A stretch of 64,000 bases of DNA from Terebella lapidaria (lineage: Eukaryota > Annelida > Polychaeta > Terebellida > Terebellidae): contig OX424566.1 of assembly GCA_949152475.1 (NCBI GenBank), forward strand, positions 34,722,423-34,786,422, written 5' to 3'. This document shows, piece by piece, positions 11,851-24,055 of this stretch. The notes below the pieces were generated by a model. The model searched no databases. It was not told the origin of the DNA and saw only the letters and a list, made by a program, of their open reading frames with translations. Position numbers and translations under genes: made by a program. How positions within the stretch are numbered: the first letter of the stretch is position 1; each line of letters opens with the position of its first letter.

Positions 11851-12546
11851 TAGCCTTCCATGTTATCATATTAGAGTGACGTAAACAAACACCTGACTAT
11901 ATTTGAACCCATGATGTAATTTCCCCGTACCCTTACTATGTTAATTTATTAGTTTTGATGAAAGGAACTGAATGAAATTATTTTCAATTCAATTAAATTC
12001 CAGCACATGGCTTGGACCCACCCAAACTGTAGGAACCCCCGATCGAAGCGATTACCGTAACGCGCTTTCTTCGCGAGGTAACTCTCGGTATATTATTGGA
12101 GTCACAGTGATATATATATATAGCAAATCTTGTGGTGAATATCGGTACTGTTTCCGAAACGTGTTGTAGAGTTTGTTGTCATACAGTCCTAAAACTACTG
12201 GGATTTCTCCCATACACCGTCTCAAAATAGCAGGAAAATCACAAATACATGTATCCACATTAATAATGGTCGCCGAATGCACAGAATACAAATGATGCTG
12301 ATAATATATGAACCAAATTTCCTCAATTTAGATACGCAATTCAGATGTACTATTACTACAGCCGTTTGAAGCTGTGTCATCGTCTTTGGTCAAACACGGA
12401 ATACAATACCACAGTGGGTCCAACAATGTATTGATCCTGTCAGACAGAAATGCCTTGATCCACCAACCAGTGCCTTATCTTGTGTGCCAGTACAATACAA
12501 GTTCTGGCTGAACTTTGATTCAGTAAAGAACAGATATTAAATGCGT

Positions 12547-13465
12547 ACCCCCGTCGACGGTGACGTCGACATCGTCGTCCGTCCATATTTTTATCTTCAA
12601 AGTTTACGGACGAATCTTTCTGAAATTTTGCACACACAATTTTTTTTTAGCTTTTTTCATTTTCCTAATTTTTTTTGTTAAAATGGCCGTTTTCAATAAA
12701 AAAAAAACACGGCCAATTTTGGACTATGGCGGCCTTGTTCTCCTCATATGTACCTCTGTGATGTGTTTAAGTTTCGTTCCCCATGTTAAATTCTCCTATG
12801 CTTCATAATAGGACATATTATTGCTAATATCTCACTGAATATTGAGACTAGACATTAGGAATCAATTGCAGACATAAACTGTTCAGGAAAAACGCATTAT
12901 GGCATGAATCAGCCACCGTAGAAATGATATACGCTGAATATTTTGGTACCTTGAATTTAACCTCATTTTCAAAGTCAGGTGGGCATCGCGGAAACATAGA
13001 ACATATACAGACTGTAGACCGGGAAAAGGATGGCATATGACGTCACACTATTCCCAGGTAATCATTCATTTGTGACAGCTTGATATCATATCATGAACGA
13101 TTATTATTCAGCTTATAATCGGCTTTATACCTTGGGAATCAATTGTGGACATATAGGGAATGATATACGTCAAATATTTTCCTTTAACCCCATTTTCATG
13201 GTTTGAGCAGAAGATGGCTAATATCTCGTTTCTTATCGACTTTATAGCTTGGGATTCAATTTTGGAAATGATATATGCCGAATATTTTGGTGACCTTGAA
13301 TTTGACCTTTGACCCCATTCTAAGGTCAGGGCACAAAATGATTAATATCTCGTTACTTATCAACAAAATGAATTGTGAATGTATACAAAATGATATACGT
13401 CGAATGCCTTGAATGACCTTGAACCTTCTACTTTTATACTTACATCACTTGAAATATGTATTTTC
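12547..13465. repeat. Dispersed element head plus 134-bp-family units
   Basis: Starts with a GTCGTCCGTCC-rich head (12550-12620), shared with 37195-37260 and 38270-38880, then an AAAATGGCC segment and the line CCCATGTTAAATTCTCCTAT. From about 12835 it continues with diverged units of the 134-bp family, recognised by GAATCAATTG, ACATATAGGAAATGATATA, TTGACCTTTGACC and ATATCTCG. The right arm of the 123-bp inverted pair lies within it. Confidence 0.75.
12986..13108 (-). repeat. 123-bp inverted repeat, right arm
   Basis: Reverse complement of 9772-9894; it interrupts the diverged 134-bp-family array here. Confidence 0.9.
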
Positions 13466-13559
13466 ACATCTCACGTTACCGTAATCAGTCCTAAACGTTA
13501 CGATAATCACAGCTGCCGTGATGACGTTACGGCAGCTGCCGTGATGACGTTATAGTCCG

Positions 13560-13685
13560 GGGGCAGGGCAGAAAAGCATGCATTGTGGTCCGCATGCAAT
13601 TTTTTTGCATTTTTGAAAAAATAACAACATATATATCAATATTCCGATTGATGCCACTCTGGCACCCTTGAGCATTTTTCGTAAA
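13560..13685. repeat. Flank of 163-bp family element
   Basis: Contains TGCCACTCTGGCACCCTTGA, shared in reverse orientation with 31693-31725 next to the same 163-bp family, and GTGGTCCGCATGCAA-like sequence also shared there. It looks like the conserved end of the element that carries the 163-bp repeats. Confidence 0.65.
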
Positions 13686-14215
13686 GCTCATGAATATGCA
13701 AATTAAGGTAGCCATTATGAAACAATGTATATTTGATGATATCTTGAGAAGTATTAGTCCTAGATTATTGTTTGAGGTGTCCTTGCCCATGTTTTCATGG
13801 TCAAGTATTCAGTTGGAACCAAAATTAAATCCGTAATATTTAAAATAGGTTCATGAATATGCAAATTAGGGTAGCCATTATGAAACAATGTATATTTGAT
13901 GATATCTTGAGAAGTATTGGTCCTAGATTATTGTTTGAGGTGTCTTTGCCCACGTTTGCATGGTCAAGTATTCAGTTGGAACCAAAATTGAATCCGTAAT
14001 ATTCAAAATAGGTTCATGAATATGCAAATCTGGGTAGCCATTATGAAAAAATGTATATTTGATGATATCTTGGAAAGTATTAGTCCTATATTATTGGTTG
14101 AGGTGTCTTTACCCACGTTTTCATGGTCAAGGATTTAGTTGGAATCAAAATTAAATCCGTAATATTCAAAATAGGTTCATGAATATGCAAATTAGGGTAG
14201 CTATTTTGAATAAAA
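13686..14215 (+). repeat. 163-bp tandem repeat, about 3.2 copies
   Basis: The marker TCATGAATATGCAAAT recurs at 13686, 13849, 14012 and 14175, giving a period of exactly 163 bp three times. Copies are about 90 percent alike by eye. The same family occurs in reverse orientation at 25441-26390. Confidence 0.93.
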
Positions 14216-14975
14216 ATTAGCCCAAGGGCTGAGATAGGTTACCGGACAATATATAATAGCTAGTTTGTCCCGTGGCCTTGGAAATAAGGTCACTGGTCAA
14301 ATTCAAAGTCACGAGAGTTTTCAGCATATATGATTTCCAATATGTTCACAATTGATTACTAACCTGTAAATTCAATAATAAGAGATATATTTGTCATTAT
14401 GTCCTGTGACATTGAAAATGAAATCAAAATTCAAATTAAAGGTCATCAGAATATTCGGCATATATCATTTGCTGCATGTCCACAATTGAATCCTAAGTTG
14501 TAAAATTGATAATAAACAAAATATTAGCCATTTTATCCTGTGAGACCTTAAAAATGTGCCCAAAAGTCAAATTCAAGGTCACGACAATATTCAGCATATA
14601 TCATTTCAAAAACCCATAAGTCTCTTACGGGTTTCTGATCATTTCCTATATGTCCACAATTCATTCCTAATCTGTGAAGTTGATAATAAGCGAGATATTA
14701 GCCATTTTGTGCCCTGACCTTGAAAATGAGGTCAAAGGTCAAAATTCAAGGTCATCAAAATATTCAGCATACATCATTTCCTATATGTCCTTAATTCATT
14801 CCCAAGCTGTAACGTCAATAATAAGCGAGATATTGACCATTTTGTGCTCTGACTTTGAAAATCAGGTCAAAAGTCATATTCAAGGTCATGAGAATATTCA
14901 GCATATATCATTTCCTATATGTCCACAATTGATTCCTAATGTCTAATCTCAATATTAAGTGAGATATTAGGCATA
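14216..14975 (-). repeat. 134-bp family array, reverse orientation
   Basis: Starts just after GATAGGTTACCGGACA (about 14232), an end sequence seen in several copies in this window. Units carry AGGTCAAAGGTCA at about 14728 and repeated TCAAGGTCA and CATATATCATTTCC. Four to five units, with a small hairpin AAACCCATAAG/CTTACGGGTTT at about 14609-14633. Confidence 0.8.
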
Positions 14976-15001
14976 ATGTGTCCCATTATAAAGCATAGGA
15001 G

Positions 15002-18000
15002 AACTAGATGTCAAGGCCTAAAGATGCCTTGGAGGCATTTCGGTGTTAAGACTAATTTGCAATATTTATAACATGTTTACCATGGGCTCTACAATGCTCT
15101 ACGACACACTATTTCCACGATATCGACGAAAACGAAAAATGCCTACTTGGCGAAAAAAATTCAGGTCAAGGTCAAAGTTCATCCATAATACTCCTTAGAC
15201 ATGTTTGTCTAGTGCCACGAGTCAAAAAATAATGTCCGTTTCGCACTACGACACACCGTTTCCAAGATATCGACGAAATCGAAAAGTGCCCACTCGGCGA
15301 AAAAATTTCAGGTCAAGGTCAAAGTTCATCCATAATACCCCTTAGACATGTTTGTCTAGTGCCACGAGTCCGAAAATAACATAAATTGCCGACTCGGCAG
15401 AGAAATTCAAGATAAGGTCAATGGTCATCCTCAATACCCTTTAGACATGTTTGTCTAGGGCAACGAGTCCGAAAATAACGTCCATTTCGCTCTACTATAC
15501 AATGTTTCCGAGATATCGACGAAAACGAAAAATGCCGACTCGGGAGAAAAATCCAAGGTCAAGGTCAAAGGTTGTCCTCAATACCCTTTAGACATGTTTG
15601 TCTGAGGCAACGAGTCAGAAAATAACGTCCGTTTCGCTCTACCACGCACCGTTTCCGAGATATCGCCGAAAACAAAAAATGCCGACTCAGCGAAAAAAAA
15701 TTTAGGTCAAGGTCAAAGTTCATCCATAATTGCCCTCAGTCATGTTTATCTAGTGCCATGAGTCCGAAAATAACGTCCGTTTCACTCTACGACCCACTGT
15801 TTCTGAGATATTGTCGAAAACGAAAAATGCCGACCCGGCAGAAAAATTCAAGGTCAAGGTCGGAGGTCATCCTTAATACCCCTTAGACATGTTTGTCTAG
15901 GGCGACGAGTCTGAAAATAACGTTCGCTTCGCTCTACGACGCACCGTTTCCGAGAAATCGATGAAAACGAAAAATGCCGACTCGGCGTTAGGTCAAGATT
16001 TAGGTCAAGGTCGAAGTTCATCCATAATACCCTATAGACATGTTTGTCTAGTGCCACGAGTCCGAAAATAACGTCCGTTTCGCTCTATTGCGAAGTTAAA
16101 CAATCGCCATATGCAATCACAGTGTTCCCTATGTGCATGCGCTCCCGTAACACAACCCGTATGTATAAAGCCAAGCACATGTATGATGAAAATTAATTTC
16201 AATCGTTAAATTTTACCAGAAAACCTCGAAACTTCTGCAAATCTTGAACAAACTTGAGAGAACATGCAATATGCAAGCAGTATACCAAACTAGACGTCAA
16301 GGCCTAAAGATGCCTTGGAGGCATTTCGGTGTTAGGACTAATTCGTAATATTTAAAACATGTTTGCCACGGGCTCTATGACACACCGTTTGCTAGATATT
16401 GATGAAAATGAAAAATGTCAACTCAGCGAAAAAAATTTCGGGTCAAGGTCAAAATTCATCAATCATACCCCCCCCCCCCCCCCCCAGGCATATTTGTCTA
16501 GGACGACGAGTCCGAAAATAACGTCCGTTTCGCTCTATGACGCACCGTTTCCGAGATATCGACGAAAACGAAAAATGACGACTCGGCAAAAAAAATTCGG
16601 ATCAAGGTCAAAATTCATCCATAATACCCCTTAGACATGTTTGTCTAGTGCCACGAGTCCGAAAATAACATAAATTGCCGACTCGGCAGAGAAATTCAAG
16701 ATAAGGTCAATGGTCATCCTCAATACCCTTTAGACATGTTTGTCTAGGGCAACGAGTCCAAAAATAACGTCCGTTTCGCTCTACTATACACTGTTTCCGA
16801 GATATCGACGAAAACGAAAAATGCCGACTCGGCAGAAAAATCCAAGGTCAAGGTCAAAGGTTGTCCTCAATACCCTTTAGACATGTTTGTCTGAGGCAAC
16901 GAGTCAGAAAATAACGTCCGTTTCGCTCTACCACGCACCGTTTCCGAGATATCGCCGAAAACGAAAAATGCCGACTCAGCGAAAAAATTTTAGGTCAAGG
17001 TCAAAGTTCATCCATAATACCCCTTAGACATGTTTATCTAGTGCCATGAGTCCGAAAATAACGTCCGTTTCACTCTACGACCCACCGTTTCTGATATATC
17101 GTCGAAAACGAGAAATGCCGACCCGGCAGAAAAATTCAAGGTCAAGGTCGGAGGTCATCCTTAATACCCCTTAGACATGTTTGTCTAGGGCGACGAGTCT
17201 GAAAATAACGTTCGCTTCGCTCTACGACGCACCGTTTCCGAGAAATCGATGAAAACGAAAAATGCCGACTTGGCGTTAGGTCAAGATTTAGGTCAAGGTC
17301 GAAGTTCATCCATAATACCCTATAGACATGTTTGTCTAGTGCCACGAGTCCGAAAATAACGTCTGTTTCGCTCTATTGCGAAGTTAAACAATCGCCTTAT
17401 GCAATCACAGTGTTCCCTATGTGCATGCGCTCCCGTAACACAACCCGTATGTATAAAGCCAAGCACATGTATGATGAAAACTAATTTCAATCGTTAAATT
17501 TTACCAGAAAGCCTCGAAACTTCTGCAAATCTTGAACAAACTTGAGAGAACATGCAATATGCAAGCAGTATACCAAACTAGACGTCAAGGCCTAAAGATG
17601 CCTTGGAGGCATTTCGGTGTTAGGACTAATTCGTAATATTTAAAACATGTTTGCCACGGGCTCTATGACACACCGTTTGCTAGATATTGATGAAAATTAA
17701 AAATGTCAACTCAGCGAAAAAAATTTCGGGTCAAGGTCAAAATTCATCAATCATACCCCCCCCCCCCCCCCCCCCAGGCATATTTGTCTAGGACGACGAG
17801 TCCGAAAATAACGTCCGTTTCGCTCTACGACGCATCGTTTCCGAGATATCGACGAAAACGAAAAATGACGACTCGGCAAAAAAAATTCGGATCAAGGTCA
17901 AAATTCATCCATAATACCCCTTAGACATGTTTGTCTAGGACGACGGGTCCAAAAATAAAGTCCGTTTCGCTCTACGACGCACCGTTTCCGAGATATCGAC

Positions 18001-18300
18001 GAAACAAAAAAATGCCGACTCGGCAGAAAAATTAAAGGTCAAAGTTCATCCATAATACCCCTTAGACATGTCTAGGGCGATGAGACCGAAAATAACGTCC
18101 GTTTCGCTCTACGACACACCGTTTCCGGAAAATCAGCGAAAACGAAAAAATGCCGACTCAACAGAAAAATTCAAGGTCAAGGTCACAGGTCATCCCTAAT
18201 ACCCCTTAGACATGTTTGTCTAGGGCAACAAGTTCGAAAATAACGTCCGTTTCGCTCTACGACGCACTGTACGCACCGTTTCCGAGATATCAACGAAAGT
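15002..18300 (+). repeat. 147-bp tandem array with 1288-bp higher-order duplication
   Basis: Units of about 147 bp are marked by TTAGACATGTTTGTCTAG, CGAGTCCGAAAATAACGTCC and CCGTTTCCGAGATATCGACG. Unit spacing is 147-148 where intact. The element head CAAGGCCTAAAGATGCCTTG appears at about 15013, 16297 and 17587. A block of 1288 bp from about 15345 is repeated directly next to itself from about 16633, almost without change, including a long C-run. Short identical frames inside are only products of this duplication. Confidence 0.93.
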
Positions 18301-18531
18301 GCGACAATAAAAAAAGTTGGCAATTAATCTACCCCAATGTTAAATTCAGCCCTGTCATTTAATTCTGGGTCCGCACACAATTTTGTGCATTTGCTTGGTT
18401 TTGTGGCGGTGCAATTTTTCGAAATCAACATGTTTGTGTGGAATACACTTCAATATTTTTCTGGTCCCAAATTACGACAATAGTTCGAATCCTGATGGAT
18501 TTAAACAGGACCAAATCCTCGAATACGCTCA
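18301..18531. other. Gene-free stretch
   Basis: No gene seen. It leads into the 1.41-kb duplicated unit; the boundary is taken at GATTCTCGAG (18532), which recurs at 19941. Confidence 0.5.
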
Positions 18532-19940
18532 GATTCTCGAGATCCCATTTTGGGCTGAAATTCAACATAAGGGTAGATTGCGAACTTCAGCTTTTGCGAC
18601 AGAAGTCTGAAATTTGGTAGGAAATTGCCATTCGACTCACAGGTGGAGTATGCCAAGTTATAAAATGTTACCATTTAGCATCGCAAAAATATCGTCAAAA
18701 ACCAGTGTAAACGAAAAACCAGACTATAGTGGTTTGTCATATTTAGCAGTTGTACATGCTTTGAAAAAACATCCTTCCATCTTCTTTCTCCAGGTCTACA
18801 ATGAAAACAATTGCTATATGCGTTAGGATATGTTGCAACTAAACTAACTAGTTTAGGTGGGATTTTCAGCTTTATACCCCTGAAGCCCTCCAAACCAGTC
18901 AACACTTATATAATAATTCAGTAGATACAATAAATGTTACCATGGCAACTATCTCAATGGCACATTTTGACCATAGCCATATTTGAGCTTCAAACATAGT
19001 AATGGGCACCACAAACATTTGAATAATGCACAAAATCAATGATAATTGTTAACCATGTTGGTAATGTCTCGTTAACTTATTCATATTGCTGCTGATAAGC
19101 ATATTCATTACATTAATTTGCATATTAACTATTTTCACATAATAAATATATGTTATTCCCAGATGATTGACAACCAGTGGAATGGAAGGCATTGTATGAT
19201 CATGACATTGCAACTCATTGATTTTTAGAAGAAGAAACCAATTCTATCAATTAGAGTACTAGTATATCTGTAGTGAAAATATGATGTTAACTTATATGGA
19301 ACATCTCATTGATCTGAGCAAAATTGTCTTTACGGCATGTAAATATCACAATCCGTTCAAAAGTTACAGCACTTCAAAGAATGAAATCGACAAATTTGCT
19401 TCTTTAAAACAATTTAGCTAATTAGTATGCAAATGATATATTCATGACTTCATCAGGGGAAGCTGTTTTAATTAGGTACTTTGATATGCATTATTCATGC
19501 ATTTTAATGTTATGATTATTGATCAAAACTTATTCCATAAAGATTTCAATATGAATAATCAGTGTTTTAAGTTTTGTTGTTGTTGTCAAGGTAACCAGTG
19601 ACCTGGTATGGCTCATAGCAACCATGGTTGCTAGGGCCAGAAACCCAACTAGAACAGGTTATACACAAATGAAAATGGTGCCAAATTGAGCTCAAAATCA
19701 ATTTCATTCATAAATAATCGACAGAGAGTCTGTGGATAGATTGACTTGAAGGTTAACGGTCATGGCAACCATGGGTAACTACGGCTATAGGGAACCACTG
19801 GTAGCCATAGCAACATTACAGTTTGTGTGGATATTGACTATGTATGGTACATAATAATATGCACTAGTCAGATCGTCAGAACCTTCAATAAGAATCATTA
19901 TATCATGGTTTAAATTAACCTAATTAAAATTTGTTCCCCA
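18532..19940 (+). repeat. 1.41-kb duplicated unit, copy 1
   Basis: Runs from GATTCTCGAGATCCC to AAATTTGTTCCCCA and is followed at once by the start of a second copy. Contains a 16-bp palindrome AGCAACCATGGTTGCT (19617-19632) and two RFX X-box matches, GTTACCATGGCAAC (18936) and GTAGCCATAGCAAC (about 19801). No protein is recognised. Confidence 0.9.
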
Positions 19941-19982
19941 GATTCTCGAGATCCCATTTTGGGCTGAAATTCAACATAAGGG
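19941..19982 (+). repeat. 1.41-kb unit, copy 2, first 42 bp
   Basis: Matches 18532-18573 and is cut by the Gypsy insertion at the target AAGGG (19978-19982). Copy 2 resumes at 29708. Confidence 0.93.
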
Positions 19983-20158
19983 TGTAACGATGTCTATTTG
20001 TTACAAAATAAACAAACAAAGGATTGGTTGAAAATCACATTTGTTTATCGTTCATGTTACGTTTCAACTACTAAACTCCAGACCAAATACAGAGCCGTTT
20101 TACAAACAACGAAATATGTGAATAGTAGGAACCCGGATATTGTTATGCTATCACTACA
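19983..20158 (-). repeat. Gypsy 3' LTR (176 bp)
   Basis: Starts TGTAACGATG and ends ATCACTACA; identical to 29527-29702. The purine tract AAAAGGGGGGAGA (20159-20171, read on the minus strand) lies directly inside, as a plus-strand primer should. Confidence 0.96.
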
Positions 20159-20178
20159 TCTCCCCCCTTTTGGAGGAT

Positions 20179-21285
20179 TCACATGTTTTCTATCAGTCTC
20201 TGAGGCTTCACTCTCACACGATCAGAGCGCCTGACTTCTGGTAAGTTCTCTAGCCGTGGAACTGCTGGCTCTGCCTGATTGTGCACATCCTCTAAAACTT
20301 GCTCATCAACATTTGGCAAGTCTACTAGCTCCCGAACATCCTCTCGAGGCGCATGCACTTTCTTCAGGTGGTGACGATTTCTTCTCAGCGTAGATCCAGC
20401 TTGAGTTCTCACGACATAGGAATGAGGAGCAACACATGTCACTACGGTTCCTTTGATGGACCAGTTCTTCTCCCTGTAGTTCCGCACAAGCACACTATCT
20501 CCTGGTGATAGCATTGGCAATGCTTTTGACTGCTGGTCATAGTAACGTTTCTGTGCTTGTGTGTTTCTTTCATGTCTCTCACACACCTGGTCAGTTGTTG
20601 GATGGACTGGTACTTGTTGCACCGGCAGATTTGACCTGATTTGCCTTCCCATTAGCAGTTGAGCTGGACTGTAGCCCAAGGCATTTGGTGTACTCCTATA
20701 CACTAGAAGACTCATGTGCGGATCTTGGTTGTCTTCTCTGGCTTTCACAATCAAACGCTTGACTGTCTGTACAGTTCTTTCCGCCAAGCCATTGCTCTTC
20801 GGGTAATGTGGACTTGACGTGGTGTGTTTGAACCTCCACTCACGAGCAAATGTTGCGAACTGAGCACAGTTATATTGAGGCCCATTGTCACTAATGACTT
20901 CAGACGGCACTCCCTGTCTGGCAAACACTGATTTCATCACAGCAATGATAGCTTCACTTGTTGTACGTGTCAGCTTCACTACCTCCGGATATCCTGAATA
21001 ATAGTCTACAATTACTATGTACATTTCATGATTCAGTTCGGACAAATCCGTGGCTATTTTCTCCCATGGTCGTTTTGGAATGTCTTTCTGTTCCATCGGC
21101 TCCACTGGATACTGGTTACTGTGTTTCAGACAAACTTCACACTTCCGAATGCACTCATATATGTCTTTGTTCATTCCTGGCCAGAATAGAACTTCCCTGG
21201 CCCTACTTCTGCAACGTTCGATTCCAAGATGACCTGTATGTATTTGTTTCAGCATTTCCTTCCTAAGACTTCTTGGCACTATCAC
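20179..21285 (-). CDS. Gypsy integrase region
   Basis: An open stretch of 368 residues. It begins with the HHCC zinc-binding region (HTGHLGIERC ... CEVC), followed by the DDE core (ATDLSEL; ISDNGPQY; SNGLAERTV) and a C-terminal basic domain. Integrase inserts the reverse-transcribed copy into host DNA. It belongs to the retrotransposon at 19983-29702; the sequence between it and the rest of pol is the nested element. Confidence 0.93.
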   Translation of the reverse strand: MIVPRSLRKEMLKQIHTGHLGIERCRSRAREVLFWPGMNKDIYECIRKCEVCLKHSNQYPVEPMEQKDIPKRPWEKIATDLSELNHEMYIVIVDYYSGYPEVVKLTRTTSEAIIAVMKSVFARQGVPSEVISDNGPQYNCAQFATFAREWRFKHTTSSPHYPKSNGLAERTVQTVKRLIVKAREDNQDPHMSLLVYRSTPNALGYSPAQLLMGRQIRSNLPVQQVPVHPTTDQVCERHERNTQAQKRYYDQQSKALPMLSPGDSVLVRNYREKNWSIKGTVVTCVAPHSYVVRTQAGSTLRRNRHHLKKVHAPREDVRELVDLPNVDEQVLEDVHNQAEPAVPRLENLPEVRRSDRVRVKPQRLIENM

Positions 21286-21619
21286 ACGATTTCCTTTGTA
21301 GTGGGGCAGCTTAGGGCCATTTTTAGGTCGAATCGTTCAGATTGTGATACAAGCATGAAATTTCACACAAACGTTCACCACACGCCACTTTTCAAAATTG
21401 AATGTTTAGCCACTCTGAAAAAAACAAAATGGCCGCCATTTTCCAAGATGGCCGCCATTGTGTCTGTACCAGGGCTTTTCGTTCAACGAAAATCATCAGC
21501 GCACATCACAGTCCGCACAATAATTCTTGACATGTTTTTTTAGAATAATCAAACAATATCCAATTTAAAACCAACGGTTGGCCCCCTAACGTACGTTTTG
21601 TCACTAGGGGGAATTTTTT

Positions 21620-22330
21620 TTCCAAAAACGGCTTAAAAATGCAAATCAGGAACCGCCATCAATGAAATATCTATTTCTGGCAATATCTCGATAACTAAAC
21701 ATCCAATCATAATGGTTGAAGTGTCTATACCTATGTTTTTATGGTCAAGGAACACGACTATACCATCCAAAATGCCAATTATGCATATTTATTCATCAAT
21801 ATGCAAGTTAGAAGCCACTTACATCATCGAAAATTCTATATTTATATGATAAACTTCATAAATATACAAGTGGTTGTTACGATAAACATGTATTCACCTA
21901 TCTTCTCTTGTTCAAATCGAGAATGCCCGCTTGTTTCAGCCACATATCGAGTAATCGAGAGAACTGGGCACGCGCGTGAGGCAATTGACACTGGCTAGTT
22001 GAAAATAGTAGATTTCCTGGGGCAGGCGAGCACTGATAACTAGTTAGTGTGAAAAGTTTATTGTCTGGTGATTGTACAAGCACGTCAAGTAATTGCGCGC
22101 GGGATGGTGGTGGGGGAGGGGAAGGGGGGCTGGAGGCCTCATGGCTCGATTTCGTTACGATAAAAATTTTCCCGCAGTTCAGAACCCGCGAAGTAGTTTT
22201 GATATCAAAACCGCGAAATTTGCGTCACGCCAAATATTCATGATTTACAGTATTTGTTTTTAGCAATATCACGTCGAGAACCGAGCATCCAATCGTAATG
22301 ATTGAAGTGTTTATATTTACCCTGCTTTTT
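21620..22330. repeat. Single 163-bp family copies
   Basis: Stretches at about 21650-21810 and 22255-22330 match the 163-bp family (AATATCTCGATAACTAAACA, GAAGTGTCTATACCTATG, TTTATGGTCAAGGA). They are more diverged than the arrays. A G-rich tract GGTGGGGGAGGGGAAGGGGG lies between them at about 22110. Confidence 0.7.
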
Positions 22331-23109
22331 AACGTGTTTACACCCTTTTTGTTGCTGATAGTTGTGCGATCCTGATTGGCATCGTATTTTAACTTGGCAT
22401 ACTTCACCTGGCAGTCAAATTGACAAAATTTCACATTCCTATCCCAAAAATTAAAAGGCTGACAATCTACACACATTCCAGCGCAAAATGGGATCTCAGT
22501 AAAACGAGCCTATTCGGGAATTTTGGTCGTGTTTACGTCCTTCAGGATTATTATAAAGTATTTTAATTTTGTAAGAGAAGACACATAAGGGATGTATTCT
22601 ACACAAAGATGCTGATTTTGAAAGATGCACCGCTAAAGAAGCGAGCAAATGTACAAAATCGTATGTGGATCCAGAAATTCAATGATATGGCTAAATTTAA
22701 CATTCGGTATGTCAAGTGCTGATACGAAACCATTTGGGATCGCGGTAAAAATGTGTTAGGAATGTCAATATGGCGATGTCTTTAAAAGTTATTCATACAA
22801 ATTTATTCATTAATATGTAAAGTAGAAGAAATCATTGTTCAATTTTTTTAGTGTGAAAAAAAAAATCAAAATATTCCATAAAAAAATTGATGAAACACGA
22901 CATTCATTCAAGTAATACCTCAGCCATCGAGTCAACCATTATATAATTATATACAGCTATTTACATGCAATATACAGCTTCTTATGACAAGTGAAAATTA
23001 ATAATGGAACCAACTATTTATATATTATGCAGGTAATTGTATACACAATTTTTTGCAACATAATATTGTGACCAAAATATTAAAGATAAATGGAATTTAA
23101 CCAATAAGT
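22331..23109. other. AT-rich stretch without a recognised feature
   Basis: Lies inside the nested element. I see no gene, RNA or clear tandem structure. Confidence 0.4.
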
Positions 23110-24055
23110 TACAATTATTCCGAGATGGTGTGTCATAGGGCAAAACGAACGTAATTTTTCGGACTCGTCACACTAGACTAACATGTCTAAGGGATATGTT
23201 TGACCTCGGCCTAAGATTGTTCCGCTGAGTATTTATTTTTCATTTCCGTCGATATTTCGGAAACCGTGTGTCATACAGCGAAACGGACTTCTGGCCTTGG
23301 ACGAAAATGTCTTTGGGGTGAACTTGGCCCTTGGCCAAATTTTTTTTGTGCTGAGTCATAATTTTCATTTTCAGCCATATCTCGGAAACAGTGCATCGTA
23401 GAGTGAAACGGACGTTATTTTCATACTCGTCACTCTAGACGAGCATGTTTTAAGGGTGTGTTGGGTGAACTTGGTCCTGGGTTATTTTTTTTTGCTGAGT
23501 CAGCAATTTTCATTGTCAGCTATATCTCGGAAACGGCGCGTCGTAGAGCGAAACAGCCATTATTTTCGGACTCGTCATCCTAGACAAACAAATCTTAGGG
23601 GTATGTTGGGTGAACTTGGCCCTGGGCCATTTTTTTCCTGAGTCAGCATGTTTAATTTTTGTATCTTGGAAATGGTGCATCATGAAGTGAAACGGACATT
23701 ATTTTTTGGACTCCTTGCCCTTAACAAACATGTCTTAGGGGTACGCTGGGTGAATTTGGCCCCGGGTCAAACATTTTTCGTGCTGAGGCAGCAATCTTAT
23801 GCGTTAATCTTATTGCGATATGGTGTAAATGATGCGTCACAATTTTTCACATGACATGCATTTCGGACTCGTCGCCCTGGACAGAAAGTTTTCCGCTGAA
23901 TCGCCATCTTCCCCAATATCTCGGAAGATATGCGCCGTAGAGTGAAATCGACTCATAAGCATTGACAAACAAGGGTGTTTCATGTTAAGGGTGGAGATAC
24001 GTGTATACATTACAGTCGAAATGCCCCAAAGCATCAGGCCTTGACGTCTAGTTTA
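23110..24055 (-). repeat. 147-bp family array, old and reversed
   Basis: Reverse-oriented, diverged copies of the 15.0-18.3 kb family: GTCGTAGAGCGAAAC, TCGGACTCGTC, AACATGTCTTAGGGG and TATCTCGGAAAC recur roughly every 125-147 bp. It ends with GCATCAGGCCTTGACGTCTA, the reverse of the family head. A decayed full element can be inferred. Confidence 0.82.

Larger units (their letters stand above)
9895..12546. other. Gene-free interior of the inverted pair
   Basis: No exon or RNA gene is supported. It contains a C-tract with (CA)n at 10333-10378, a second C-rich tract at 11444-11470 and a hairpin at 11778-11850. A TACCGTAACGCGC motif at about 12053, shared with 3378 and 32023, suggests short remnants of another MITE family. 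Confidence 0.5.

Noticed and set aside
15854-17345. Two identical 67-residue frames (15854-16057, 17142-17345) looking like duplicated genes
   Set aside because: They are products of the 1288-bp duplication of non-coding satellite units.
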